Assembly (NCBI RefSeq): GCF_004193775.1
Contig: NC_041008.1
Coordinates: 42,069,136 to 42,133,135, forward strand
Direction of reading: 5' to 3'
DNA length: 64,000 nucleotides
From: Glycine soja
Lineage: Eukaryota; Streptophyta; Magnoliopsida; Fabales; Fabaceae
The position numbers and the translations under genes were made by a program. This document shows positions 50,516 through 62,605 of the stretch, piece after piece; within the stretch, counting starts at the first letter, position 1; every line of letters begins with the position of its first letter. The notes under the pieces were generated by a model. The model had not been told where the DNA came from, did no database searches, and saw nothing but the letters and a program-made list of their open reading frames with translations.

Positions 50516-50832
50516 TGTGTATTTTTAAGAGAAGAAAGTGTCTATCCTTATATAAAAATTATACATAATTTTAATTTTTTTAACCGATCTTTCTTTATCT
50601 ATTATTTCTATTATCTTTAATTATAATTATGTTTAACCAATGTAATATATTATACTAATATCTTTTCAAAATAAAAATAATAATACAATATATTAAGATA
50701 ATTTAATCTATCTTTTTCTTTACTAAAAGATATATTTAGATATCTTTATCTAAATAATTATTGAATTATTTTTTTAGATGTTGCATTGAACATCAAATTA
50801 CTTTCAAACATAAATAAATGAATGAGTAAATG
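50516..50832. other. AT-rich spacer
   Basis: No feature recognised. Confidence 0.4.
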
Positions 50833-51141
50833 ATTAATCTGGTTTCTAAATTTGTATCTCACTGTCATTTTAATTCTTAAAACTAAGAAAGACTTACATA
50901 AGCTTATGATTTTTTTACAGTTTCATTTAAGTCCATGACAATTAGCCCTTTTCTTTTCTTATTTTGGTCCTAGTCTAGGAACTTAAGGATAATAATAAAA
51001 TAGGTTTAAGGATCAAAATGAAAAAGAATTAATTTTGAAGACTTAAATGAAAATTTAAATTTTTTGAGAGATTTATTTGAATTTTTATTAGTTTCAGAAC
51101 TAAAATAACAGTGAGATGCAAAATTAATGACTAAATTGATT
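50833..51141. mobile_element. Foldback MITE-like element, copy 2
   Basis: The left arm (AATCTGGTTTCTAAATTTG, ATCTCACTGTCATTTTAATT) and the right arm (AACTAAAATAACAGTGAGAT, ACTAAATTGATT) are complementary over about 60 bases with mismatches. Layout and words match the element at 10625-10940. No coding capacity. Confidence 0.6.
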
Positions 51142-52809
51142 GTAAATGGAATTATGAAGTAAGTTGATCATCTTCCAAGGCCTTTCTACCGTTCTATAGT
51201 TTCCAAGAGATTGTTATGTCGCCATATGATTAAGGTATTAAGCTTGACAAGATGTCTATTTATTTAGATTAAAATTAGGTGGTTGATTTACCATATGACC
51301 GAAGGACTAAGTTACTAAAATCACCATTCAGGAACTCCCATGTGGCTAAGGCAATTGCAAATTGGTTTCAATAATGGAAATCTAATTTTCCCTAATGTTT
51401 GTCCAATAACTAGCATTAACTCTCCAGACTATACATAGTATGTGGGCACTCTCTTCTTTATGGTGCTTAAAAGGGATAGTTTCCTTTACCGTGCTGCTAG
51501 AGCAATACGCTCATACAAGTCACGAGTCCTCTTTCAACGTGTGCATTGCCTAGTTGGTTTTGGTCCTAACACGAGAGTCATTCATGACTGTGGACGCATC
51601 CGATATCAATTAGTTGGGTTCTCAATATTTTGGTCAAAATAGCAATGTGCACAAAAGCTAAGTTGGGCTCATCAGCATGGGCATTCAGAAGTGCATATTA
51701 ATGGTTCTGATATTTACTTTATTTTTTCTTTCTTTACATAGTATATTTCGTTACCAATTGTGTACAAAAAGTATTTGTGGACCCCTTCCCTTTATAGCCT
51801 TTGATCCATAAATTGCTTAGCAGTTACTATTCACTAGTTTTTTTTTTTTTTTTTTATATCTAAAAATTTAGGTGACTTAGATTCTTTTTATCAATATCAA
51901 AATATACCTCAAGACTCAATAATATTTACAAAATTACTTATATATTATCCATAAATAAAATTCTCACATTAATAACATGAATTGAGTCCAAATCCTTGTG
52001 GAATATGAGTTCTTACCAGTTAAACCAATATTTGTTGTTACTATTTGCTAGTTAGATGGATGCCTTTTGTGCTAATGCATCATGAATATATGTAGTGGAT
52101 TCTTACCCCCATTTGTGACACATTGGTCGAACATTGTCACATCTTTTCTACATGTACATCCACCGTGCTTTTGAGGTGCGGATGAATGCTCCTTTACAGC
52201 TAAGATCTTCAGAACAAAGTGGTTGATTCCTTTTAAGTGATATCTGGTTGACCCATCTGTTACATTCACAGCATTAACTTCCCACTCATATTGGTCACGG
52301 GGATCTTGCAATGTTTCCACTGTGGCACATTAAGAATCGAATAAGTGATTAGATCTTTGATTGGAAAGCCATGGTTAGCCACGAGAGTCGTGTGATTAAT
52401 GTTTGGGTGTGTAATGTATTTCAAAACTTGCTTTTTAAAGGGAACAATGCCTAACATAACTTGGGGGAATTCGTTAGGAACTTATAAGATAACATTCACT
52501 TCAATTTGTCCTTATTAAAGAAGATGAGAAAGAATGAGTTTGTGGCCTGTAAAAGTTGGATTAGTGGTCTCTCCTCGTGTGAACTTTATTTATTTTTTCT
52601 TTCATAAACTTACCATTTTATTGATTTCCCTTTTTTTAATAGGCATTCAATGTAAATCTGTTTTAAAAAATCAAAACATCACTATTAATATAATTTTTAA
52701 AGAAATTAATAAAATTATCATATGTGACAATTGTAACTGAATTACAATATAAAAAAAGCTTTATACAGGCAATGTCTGTATTATTATTTTTTTTCTTTTT
52801 TTTTACTTG
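51142..52809. other. Intergenic DNA, possible gene debris
   Basis: 51150-51660 and 52060-52470 are less AT-rich than their surroundings. Minus-strand frames at 52457-52266 and 52320-52072 overlap in different frames and could be pieces of one decayed gene, but I recognise no family. A poly-T run (about 19) lies at 51839-51857. Confidence 0.35.
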
Positions 52810-53172
52810 TGTTAACCATCAAAATCGTAAATAGGTTTTCAAAAATATTTTATATTTCTAACAAGTTAATTTTTATTAATAACTTTATTAACAAATAAAT
52901 ATTTAAGCGTGAGATATAGAATCTATTTTCAATTATAAGTTCTTTTTAGTTGAACAAAAAATTATTATTTTCAACTTAAGAAAATTGACTAAATATTGAT
53001 AAAAATAATGATAATAATCTCAATAGTGATATCCATATTAAAGGATTTTATATAAACATTTTCTCTAACAATTTCCATAGTCACAATTTTTTATGATAGC
53101 GCTTTTTTATGGTAATAGTTTTCGATAATAATCCTAATCATACAATATGAATTTGATAATAAAGAAGTAGGT
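52810..53172 (-). repeat. Truncated 3' LTR of a Ty3/gypsy element
   Basis: Begins TGTTAACC on + and matches the copy starting at 57145 in direct orientation, in order: AAAATCGTAAATAGG, TATTAACAAATAAAT, TCTCAATAGTGATATCCATA, TTATATAAACATTTTCTCTA and TCTAATCAT.CAAT. Similarity fades by about 53170, so the outer U3 part of this LTR is missing. Confidence 0.75.
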
Positions 53173-53204
53173 GGTTTCAATGAAGACATGCCAATCAGTT
53201 CTTC

Positions 53205-54900
53205 TTGCAAACCAACTCCTTTTGTGAAGTCAAAGAAAAAGGTATTTTCCTTTTCAAAATTTCCTTTGTTTATTTACTTAAGTATACCTTACAAAAACTT
53301 CAAAATATTATAAAATTCATCTTTTATTCTTTCAAAATTAAAAATACTATTTTTTATCAAGAAATTTTAGAAAAATTTTATTCCACTCATTCTAAGTCTA
53401 GAGAACTAAATGAGATACACCTTTCAAATGACATATTGAGAGATAAGTCTTGGCTATCTTTCTTGCAAGATGTTAATATAGTAGACCTTTCCTTCCTCTC
53501 AAGGTCATTTGAACCTAGAAGATGACAAGGTAATTCCTATCGGAAATTTACAAGTCTGTGTCTTAGAACAATTTAAATTTCAAGTTTAACTTTATTTTTC
53601 GATAGGATGAAGAAACTCATGACACTCTTGTTGTCTGTTTTAATGCCAAGAGCGTTAATAAAGAATCAAATGGTAAGTAACTTCATCATTCATTGATAAT
53701 TTGATTCTTGAAATGATTAACTATTCTTAACATTTTTACTCATCAGTTTCAAACTTGGAAATGCCTGTTTCGACCCCAAAGGTGAGGAAGGAAGCATATA
53801 AGAATGATGAAGAAGAGAAAGATGATGTTCAAAGCCATAGTGAATCATCTTCATCAAAACAACAATCTATCAACAAAAACCAATTATTGAAGATAACGTC
53901 ATGGAGATCAATTCTAGCATGAATAATCCTCCTAATCTCGTCATTGAAAAAGAAACATGTGTTGAAGACAAAGTTGTTCAACCTTGAGAAGAGGAACCTT
54001 TGAATACAAATCCATTCATAGTGATTTTTTTTGTTCCTCCTGTTGAAACAACTAAGTCTTCTAAGCCCGCACTTGAAAAAGTTATGAAGTATTTTCCATT
54101 TTTCTTGATAATTTCTTAAAATAAATTTACCATTCTATCTAACATTCTTTATCTGTTGTTAGGCACTGAAAATCCAACAACATCAAACCAAGAAGTTCAA
54201 CAATTAGGATTGGTACCTACTACTTCTATGGCTTTACAGTAATCCACAATACCCCCAAGTGTTAACATTAAAGCTCCTCAAATAGATGTGAATCCAATGG
54301 ATGTAGACCCTTTCACCTTCATCAATCTTTGGTCTTCAGGTTTAATGCCTTCAAAAGCTTCCAAATTGATTAAGAACAAGCCTTTTACTCATTTCGATGA
54401 GGTTGTGGCCTATTTCAGAAAACTTGCTTTCGATCAACACCTTAAAGACACTCTTTCAAATCCAAACTACAAAGGACAACTTCAACAAACAATCAATGAG
54501 GTTTTTAAATTCGATGATCTAGTAGCTGATGAGTTTCATGAGGAAATTGAGTCTTTCCTCAATGTTTGCAACAATGATTTTAAGGCCAACCAACTCTATG
54601 ACCAACATGTTGCTGACATTATTGAAATTGAGTCCTCCATAGAATTGGATCAAAGCAAGCTTATTTAAGCTTGAGAAGGGTTGTAGAAAGCCAAAGAGAA
54701 TATTATGTTGATACAAGGACCAATAGAAAAAAAATTGAAAAATTTGAACAAGATTTGGTTAAAGAAGAGCATTTGGCAAAGTTTTTGTTGCGGATTTGTC
54801 AAGCACAACACTACATTGAGGATAAAGCATCACCTCTTTTTAGACCTTTTGTTTTTTTGTCAGAAATTCGATCAAAGTTTCCCCAGCAGGTGGAAACATA
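53205..54900 (+). pseudogene. Decayed multi-exon gene captured inside a gypsy element, unrecognised
   Basis: Several GT-AG exon borders survive: an exon ending LEDDK at 53529, exon 53606-53672 (DEETHDTLVVCFNAKSVNKE), an exon from 53747 (SNLEMPVSTPKVRKEAYKND), and one from 54163 that leads into PMDVDPFTFINLWSSGLMPS. The last exon holds the longest open piece (54288-54668), alpha-helical and acidic, with HFDEVVAYFRKLAFDQHLKD and DIIEIESSIELDQSKL; coiled coil is likely. Stops and frameshifts occur in the third and last exons (for example a TAA at 54241 and stops at 54666). The acidic Ser-rich middle plus coiled-coil end reminds me of regions downstream of the plant mobile domain, but I cannot confirm a family. 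Confidence 0.45.
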
Positions 54901-54904
54901 GATT

Positions 54905-57051
54905 CTTCTTCCTTCTCGAACTCTTCCAATGTTTGATTAACTTCATCTTCTGATAATGTTGTCTCAACCTTGGACATTCCAATCGAAGCCCCTACCATCA
55001 GAATCTAAATAGGTTCAGCATAATTGGTTTGGACTTGGAAAGGATCAGTATTCACTTGGATAGGTTTCTATTCAAACTTCAACCTTCCTTCATCAATAGC
55101 TTTTTGGATCATATCTTTGAAACATAAACAATTGCTAGTAAAATGTCCATAGACATTGTGAAATTTGCAATATATTTTTCTTTTCCTTTGTTCAAATGGA
55201 GGGATTACGACCATCACTAAGTGCAATTTGTTTATATTTTAAAAGCATATCGAAAATATTATTTGTCTTAGTAACTTCAAAACTATATTTCAAATTTGCA
55301 ACTTTCTGTTTTTCCTCTGGTTTTAGCATCTAGCAATTATAAGGAGGACCAAGTTCTAATTCTACTATATACATATAGATATACATATACATATATATCA
55401 TTTCCTTATTTTTGAAATTTATATTTTGGAAATTTACAAAATTATCATAATCATTATATGCTTCTACATATGCAAACTTCTTTTTCCGATTTTTGTCAAT
55501 TTTCTTATTTCTTTCTTTCTCTTATTTTATTTGTTCGATCCCTCTCACTTTTTATGTCAACTGTGTCATATCCCTAACTTGTTGACTCACTAACTTTTTA
55601 TAAATAGATCCAATGGCCATTCAAACAAATTCATATTCAGGAGTTTGTGTATAATATCTAGATTTCATTTGTCTAAACCTATTTAGATAATCCTCAATTT
55701 CTTCAATATTAAATCTTTTCATAGTGGCCAAATCAATCAAAATAACTTGAGTTTCTCCTCTAAAGAAATGTTCATGAAATACTCTTTCAAGTTGAACCCA
55801 AGTATAAATCGAATTTGGTGGTAAAATAGTGAACCAAGTGAAGAAACTTTTTGTCAAAGAACTAGGAAAATATTTCATCTTAAGGAATTCATCTATAGTC
55901 AAATCACCACGTTCAATTTGGTATCGAGCCACATGTTCTATAATAGATTCTCTTGAAAATTTCAAGAATTTTGTGATTTAATAACATTGGTAATTCATAT
56001 TGTAACACAATATGGAAAATCATAAACAAAATAAGGCTGATGTGCATTTTGAAACCATGTCTAGTCAAGGCTTGTTTTTATCATTTGATCAATTTGTGGG
56101 TTTTGAATCACATCATGGCCCAATCCAACATTTTGCATGTTTTGCCCCCTAAATAATTGATTTTGTTGCATATTGAACAAAACTTCATTAGCATTTTGAT
56201 TTCTATTGATCAATAAAGGATTTGAAACAATTGGTTGTCCTCTTTCATTTGCTAACCCCGCCTTAGGATTTCCTAGATCATTTCAATTATTATGGATTGG
56301 TTGTTCATTTATTGGAATTTCATGAATTATTGGTCTATTGGCAGACTAATTTCTAGCAATAGCAAAAACATCACCAATTCAAGTCAAAATCTCATTAATC
56401 TATTGATAACTTTCATTGGTACTTCTTAACATAGGATTCAAAATCAATGCCATATGGCTAGTTAAAGTATTGATCATTTCATGATTACTGTGAACAATTT
56501 GTTGACTAAATATTGCCAAAGTTTCTTTAGAAACTATAGTCGAAATCATACTACCATCACTTGTTATCCTATCTTCAGTAGGAACACCCATATTTCTTAG
56601 TTGTTCAGTACTATAACCACGACTACTACCCCCAAGTTTTAAATGTCTATTTGTTCTCCTACTAACCATAATAGGTGGAATACCAGGCTAACTTTGAGGC
56701 TTGACCATATTCAATTGTGAAATGTTCATATCATTAGACAAAGATGGAATACCTCGTGGTCTTGTAGTGAATAATGGTGGGGTATTGGTAGTTGTTATTA
56801 TATTGTTTTGTGGCAAAGTGGTCTTAACAACAAATGTCTAAGCCTATGAACACACCACTACTTCACCCATTGTACAAATAACATCATTGTTTGGCTAACT
56901 CACAGCCACGATAACTTCATTGTTAATCCTAGTAGATGGAATTGGTTGATTTTGTTCATGGTTGTTGTTATTGTTAGAACTATTTGTAGTATTGTTATTA
57001 TTTTTTATTGTTATTATGATAGTTTCTCTGACTATTTCTTGAAGTTGTCAT
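54905..57051 (-). pseudogene. Ty3/gypsy gag polyprotein, broken
   Basis: The likely start is MTTSRNSQRN at 57051. Open pieces follow, interrupted by many stops: YSTEQLRNMGVPTEDRITSD (56610 region), the retrotransposon gag domain at 55965-55621 with KYFPSSLTKSFFTWFTILPP, TWVQLERVFHEHFF and IEDYLNRFRQMKSRY, then a zinc-knuckle-like block CKFHNVYGHFTSNC followed by FKDMIQKAIDEGRLKFE (about 55175-55085). Gag spacing and the CKxHNxxGHxTxxC block are typical of legume gypsy elements. Non-functional. Confidence 0.82.
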
Positions 57052-57144
57052 CCTACTACTTCTTAATAACATGCAATTCTTCCTAAGACTTGTTCTTAAA
57101 AATCAAAAGTTATTGGCAATTGAGTCCCACTAGGTGTGCTAATT

Positions 57145-57550
57145 TGTTAATCGTGAAAATCGTAAATAGGTTTTTGAAAATATTTCATATTTCTAAGAAG
57201 TTAATTTTCATTGGTGATTCTATTAACAAATAAATTTTTAAGAGTGGGACACATAATCCATTTTTGATTGTAAGTTCATTTTAGTCATACAAGCAATTAT
57301 AGTTTTCAACTTAAGATAATTGCCTAAGTATTAATGAAAATAGTGATAATAATCTCAATAGTGATATCCATAGTAAAGGGTTTTATATAAACATTTTCTC
57401 TAACAATTCCTATAGTGACAGTTTTCGATAATAGTGTTTGTTGACAGTAATAGTTTCAATAATAATTCTAATCATGCAATTTCTTATGGATTCGATAATA
57501 ACAAGAAAAGTGGATTGAATAAAAGTAAATTTCAAAGAAGAAATGGTGAT
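57145..57550 (-). repeat. 5' LTR of the gypsy element, minimum extent
   Basis: Begins TGTTAATC on +, next to the presumed primer-binding site. Direct match to 52810-53172 over about 330 bases. The LTR may continue to the right but has no partner there to define its end. Confidence 0.65.
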
Positions 57551-60150
57551 TGGAAAGAGATAAAGGGTCAGAGAAATGCAAACAAGTAAATGAAACAAAA
57601 ATTCATTAAAAGTAGGATGAATACATTCATTGCAATCTTCGAACTCAAAACCATTTTTGAGTATAGCGTTGTTGGTATTGAGGATTTGAGTGACACTGAT
57701 TCATTCCAACGAAAATGGTTGTCGAGGGTTTTTAGTTATAGACTTTTACTACTAATGGTCGAATGATAGGTTTTTGACACCTGTACAACAAGTTCCTAAT
57801 TAAGTAGATCTAACAGCGTCTAATGTCTTCGCGTATCCCTTTTCGCCAATCGTTGTAACTTTTCTCTTGAATTCGAATTCAAATTCCTCCTAAAAAATTC
57901 TTCCATGTGCATAATAATTTTCTTGAGAAACTATCTTTTATCGAAAGACAATTTTGATAGAAACAATGTCACTTTAATTTTGTCGAAATCTTAGTCATTG
58001 AAATATTAGAGATAATATTTGTTTGTAATTTTTTGTGACTATCTCCTTAATTAAACCTAGCTATAATTCTATAAATAGAAGACTAGACATTCATTGTAAC
58101 GAGGTAGAAGGCCCAAGGAGTTATTATAATTATATTTAAAACTTTCACCTACTAGACACCTCCATTCTTCCATTAGACACTCTAGGTTTCATTGCATTAT
58201 TTTTATGAGTGCAATTCCTTCCACCTAGGAGAGGAAAGGATGGACCTTGTTTCACTTTAATTCTATCAATTCAATACTTCATATTGAGTTCTTTATCTGT
58301 TTTCATACTTAATATTTTTATTTGATTGGTCATCTTATAGATGAATTAAAGAATTGACTTGTGTTTTGGCAATCCTTGTTGAAACCCAAACATGAATCAA
58401 GTACTTAATTGGAATTATCTCTAGGGATAGAATATCTTGGTTATGCCTCGCTAATTCTCGATCATTAATGTTGATTGCTTGTGTCTTTATGTCCATGGGA
58501 TTGGATATCGAACAAGTAGTTTAGAATCTGCGACCATGCAGGAGTTGAGATAGAATACATTAGTGAATTGAGGATTAGCAAGAGAGATGAGTAGAGAATT
58601 GTGAAGTTATAGTGGATTGAGCAAATTCCAAAATCCAAACCTAGACATTTATTTATCAAGATCAATGTCACCATCCAAGTCTAGAATTTTTATCTTCACT
58701 TAATTATTTTATTGTCATTTAATTTTTATTGCAATTTATTATATGTTATTTATTTCGTGACAATCACAAAACATAAATACGAAAACCTAGTTCAGTTACC
58801 AAATCATGATTGGATTATACTTGACCTATAAGTTAAATTTAACGTGAACTAAAATCCTAACGTTCACTTTAGATTAGTTTTGACTTTTGAACATAATTAT
58901 GGGATTTTTTTATTTGAGACAAATGTTTGATTTTTAATTTAAAAAAAATTATAAGTTTATATATACTTGTGATTGTTGGACTAAAACAAACATACTACAA
59001 GTCAAATGGTCTTAGTCTTAGCAATAGTCTTGGGAGACTTTATAAGTACAAATAGCAATAAACCAGCCCAATGAGTTTAATAAACTATAATAACCCAAAA
59101 CATTGTTGATGAACTAGCATGGGCCTCTATGTGGACTTGAACTTTATTTTTTAAAACTTTTTAGTCTTAAGAAAAAAGAAAAAAAATGCTTTCTTTTTCT
59201 TGTTAACAAATTTTTTAGATTAGTTACATATCAAAAATTGATTTGGATCAAAATATGCTTTAAGAGTTAGATACTACTAGTAAAAATATTTACAAATCAC
59301 TCATCAATGAATATATCTCATTGACCGTAAAATTTGAACCAATAGGTAACTTTGAGATAAGAAATAAAATCATATATCATCTCATTTAATTTAATTTTAT
59401 AGAGCACAAATATTATGTATTACCTCTGGTCCTACATAAGACTATTTTATTGGTAAATTTTCTTTTTACCCCTAATGATTATTCTCTTTACCCCTAATTA
59501 TTGAGCTATTAACAAAATAAGGCACACTCATTGGTTAAAAATTATCTTTTGAAAAATAATCATTCTTAAATTATTTAATGTCATGATCTTGAAATAAAAT
59601 TAAAATTTATGACAAACTAACTAATCTAACTATTTTTACTGATTTTGATGAATTAAGTAATTGTTTCTTATATACAAGATCAAAGGTAATATCTTTTCAG
59701 AAAATACCGCAAATATTGTTTACAAGAGACAATAGATAACAAAACTATTCCTTTGAGTGCTTAATGTGGCTACATACCCCAGACTTAAACTTGAGACTAC
59801 TTGTTAAGTTAAAAGAATCATGCATCAATAGATTTACTCACTCCATGGTTTAGACCCTAAATCCTAAACCACAAATCTTATAGGTACAATAGTTTAGAAA
59901 TGTGAATAGTAAACAATAAAAAACATTAATGTCAATAGTTAGGATCCCCTAGTGCGTGAAGTAAAAAATAGAAACTTTAAAACTTGAGAGCGTATAAAGT
60001 TAGGAGTAATAAGATAAATTAATTTATTTTGACTAGTTTCAACTAGCCTTAAGTAAGGCACAACAAGTCAAATCACCAAAAGATAAAATGGTAGGTTGAC
60101 AAGTTGACCATAAAATAGAAAATATTTAAAAATATCAATTTATTTATTAT
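57551..60150. other. Repeat-derived or intergenic DNA without a recognised gene
   Basis: 57650-58750 is less AT-rich and includes CTATAAATAGAAGACTAG followed by CATTCATTGTAACGAGGTAG (58070-58107), which resembles the TATA and transcript-start part of a plus-strand LTR. It may be the rest of the gypsy 5' LTR region or another solo LTR. 58750-60150 is AT-rich with nothing recognised. Confidence 0.35.
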
Positions 60151-60154
60151 ATAA

Positions 60155-61034
60155 GCTTAATTAAGTTTTTCATACCTGAAATATAGGTCATTTTCAGATA
60201 TTACCTAATATTTATTTTTTTTCCACCCAAGTACTTGAAAATTTTTTCAGTTTCATTTTATTACCCGTCGTTAATCGCATTTCATTAAGTGATAATGATA
60301 GAGGACTATCCAAGGAGGAAGAGTTTGACTTGGGTAGGCTCAACATGGATGGACCAATCACTTGAGCACGAAGTAAAAGATTTCAAGAAGAACTTAGTGA
60401 TAGACTAAATTTTTAAGTCTTTTAATTATTAGATTAGTTATTGGGCCTTAGACATAATTTAGGGTTATTAGTAAGAGTTATAAATAGACTCCTTAAACAC
60501 TTTGTTGACAGTTTTTTATGAAATTTCATATTAGACATATTTAAGAGAGTGTCTCTCTTGGTTCTTGTATGAAATCTTAGGTTCTTATCAAAGAATTCTG
60601 TTCTTTGTGTCGAATCATCCTCAACTTATCAATCTTCCAAGATTGTGGTGTTGCTCTTTCCATCTCCATTTCTAGTTCTGCTTTTTCCTTTTTATATTTC
60701 CCAATTTCAGAGAGTTCCAAATGGGTTCCCTAGTTTGCTGATGCTAAAAATTGAATATGCAAATTAGGGTTCCAGACATGGTAGACAGAGTGTCACATTA
60801 TCACACCTTGTCATGGACACCTCATTGTCATGTCATTACCTTTAATGACGTGGCAATGACAAGGCATGATGATGTGGGACTCCGTCTGTCACGTCATCAT
60901 TTAACGAAAAGCGACTAACGACAGGTAGTAAAATGAAACTGAATTGTTTTTTAGGTAATTATTTGACAAAAAAGAATTTTTACGTAGTAATTGAAAAATG
61001 GTTTATTTTCTAGGTATGAAAAACTTAATTAAGC
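60155..61034. mobile_element. Foldback element 1 with about 140-bp terminal inverted repeats
   Basis: The left end GCTTAATTAAGTTTTTCATA and the right end TATGAAAAACTTAATTAAGC are perfect complements. Imperfect complementarity continues inward for about 140 bases, including CAGTTTCATTTTA and GTCGTTA blocks. The interior encloses retrotransposon sequence. The same ends occur at 61624-62544. No clear target duplication was found for this copy. Confidence 0.7.
60312..60690 (+). pseudogene. 3' tail of a gypsy pol gene followed by LTR-like sequence
   Basis: In frame from 60312: KEEEFDLGRLNMDGPIT, a TGA at 60363-60365 where the family has arginine, then ARSKRFQEELSDRLN. This is the typical C-terminus of plant Ty3/gypsy polyproteins (GPITRARxKxxQE). 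About 70 bases further lies TATAAATA (60479-60486), then T-rich sequence that looks like the core of an LTR. It sits inside foldback element 1. Confidence 0.6.
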
Positions 61035-61614
61035 GAATCTAAAAAATAATTTTTTAGTTAACAAATGATAAAGAGGAGTTTTATCAAAATAAATAATTTA
61101 ATTTCAAATAAAATGACAAATTTTATTATTTTATTGAAAATAAAAATAAAAATGGTAATTATAAATTTAAGTTATATTTAAAAGTAAATCTTATAAGTCA
61201 ATAAGAAAAAATTATTTCTCAAACAGTTTTATTTGATCAAATATTTGTAAACTTGTCAAAAAATTAAAAATTAATTAAAATAACTTGATGAACATATATG
61301 TAATTCACTTTATCCTATTTATTTTTTAAGATAATTCCTCATTCAAAATAAGAATATACATTAAATTAATAAGATATTTTTTATTGGTAGGAATAAAAAA
61401 CCTGTTTGAAATTTACAATAATTCACCTATTAATTTATCATGTTTAATCAACTGAACTAGAATAGTAAGATAGTATTAAAGGTGAAATTAAAGAGTTAAG
61501 ATGCGTACATTTAATATCTGGACAAAGCTAAAGAATCCAGAGAATAGTGAAGGAGGAGTGAGGGAAGATATAACATGCCGCATGTGTACATTCATCATAG
61601 ACCACAAAACACCA
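61035..61614. other. AT-rich spacer
   Basis: No feature recognised. Confidence 0.4.
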
Positions 61615-61623
61615 ATTATATAT

Positions 61624-62544
61624 AGTTTAAATAAGTTTTTCATACCTTGAAAATAGACAGTTTTCATATTACTACCCAAAAATTCATTTTTTTTTCAATG
61701 AAGTACTTGAAAAAAATTTCAGTTTCATTTTACTACTTCCCGTTAGTCACCTTCCGTTAAGTGATGATATGACAAACAAAGTGTCACGTCATCACGCCTT
61801 GTCATTGCTTAATGGAAGGAGACTAACGACAGATAGTAAAATGAAACTGGAATTTTTTTCAGCTACTTGGGTGGAAAAAATAAATGTTAGGTAGTAACTT
61901 AAAGACAACCTATATTTCAGGCAAGGTTATCAAACTCGAGAGTTTACGCAGACTCGTGAGAGTTTCATAAACTCGACTTGTGATTCAACTCGTAGACTCG
62001 TAAGAGTTTACTTCATATAAAAATAATAACAAAATATTTATAAATAACATACTAATTAAACATTTCAACAATATAATAAAGCAAAATAGTAAATCATAAA
62101 GTTAAGAATATTTAATTAACCAAGTCTAGTAATAATAAATCACTACTAGATAATAACTTGTAAAGGTTATAGTAGTGGTAGATCAGTCTCATCGATGGTT
62201 TGATGTTATTAGAGAACAAATGTTTGATATTATTAAAGGTAAGAATTTAGTATTTGAGAATAATACACTAAATGAAGGTATGTTGAATGCTATACAAAAA
62301 GAAAACAATAAAAAATGACATATATTTTGATCTAATTTTTTTTAACTTGCTAACTCGTTGACTTGGTGGTAAACTCGAGAGTTTACTTACAGTTTATAGA
62401 GTTTACCTAGAGTCTACTAAAAAAAGAGTTTACTCAAGAGTCAACTCGCAGAAGACAAGTGAACTCGTAAACTCGTAAGAGTTGGCGAGTTAACTTGAGA
62501 GTTTGATAACCATGATTTCAGGTATGAAAAACTTAATTAAGCCT
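61624..62544. mobile_element. Foldback element 2 (MULE-like), split by a nested hAT-like element
   Basis: Ends AGTTTAAATAAGTTTTTCAT on the left and, on the other strand, AGGCTTAATTAAGTTTTTCA on the right. Flanked by a perfect 9-bp duplication ATTATATAT (61615-61623 and 62545-62553), the length typical of Mutator-like elements. Without the nested insertion it is about 320 bp. It shares arms with foldback element 1, including CAGTTTCATTTTACTAC and GTCGTTAGTC-type words. Confidence 0.75.
61922..62514. mobile_element. Non-autonomous hAT-like element, 593 bp
   Basis: Left terminus CAAGGTTATCAAACTC; right terminus on the other strand CATGGTTATCAAACTC, 15 of 16 bases identical. Flanked by a perfect 8-bp duplication ATTTCAGG (61914-61921 and 62515-62522), diagnostic of hAT insertion. 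Subterminal regions are rich in ACTCGTAGACTCGTAAGAG-type words in both orientations. No transposase frame is present, so it would depend on an enzyme supplied elsewhere. Confidence 0.85.
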
Positions 62545-62605
62545 ATTATATATGTGTGTGGGTTAAATTGAGTTATCAATCTTATCCGGTTGTTTTGGTA
62601 GATTG

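Larger units (their letters stand above)
52810..57550 (-). mobile_element. Old Ty3/gypsy LTR retrotransposon with an opposite-strand gene remnant inside
   Basis: Two diverged direct repeats (52810-53172 and 57145 onward) flank a minus-strand gypsy gag. The sequence just inside the right LTR reads, on the minus strand, AATTAGCACACCTAGTGGGA, similar to the start of the internal region of legume gypsy elements and presumably overlapping the primer-binding site. No protease, reverse transcriptase or integrase is present. In their place, 53205-54900 carries a decayed multi-exon gene on the + strand. The right limit of the 5' LTR is not resolved; it reaches at least 57540. Confidence 0.7.

Noticed and set aside
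52072..52457. Two overlapping minus-strand frames with ordinary-looking composition (YEWEVNAVNVTDGS, LVANHGFPIKDLITYSIL)
   Set aside because: Possibly pieces of a decayed gene, but they are in different frames, no family was recognised and no splice sites link them, so not called as a gene.
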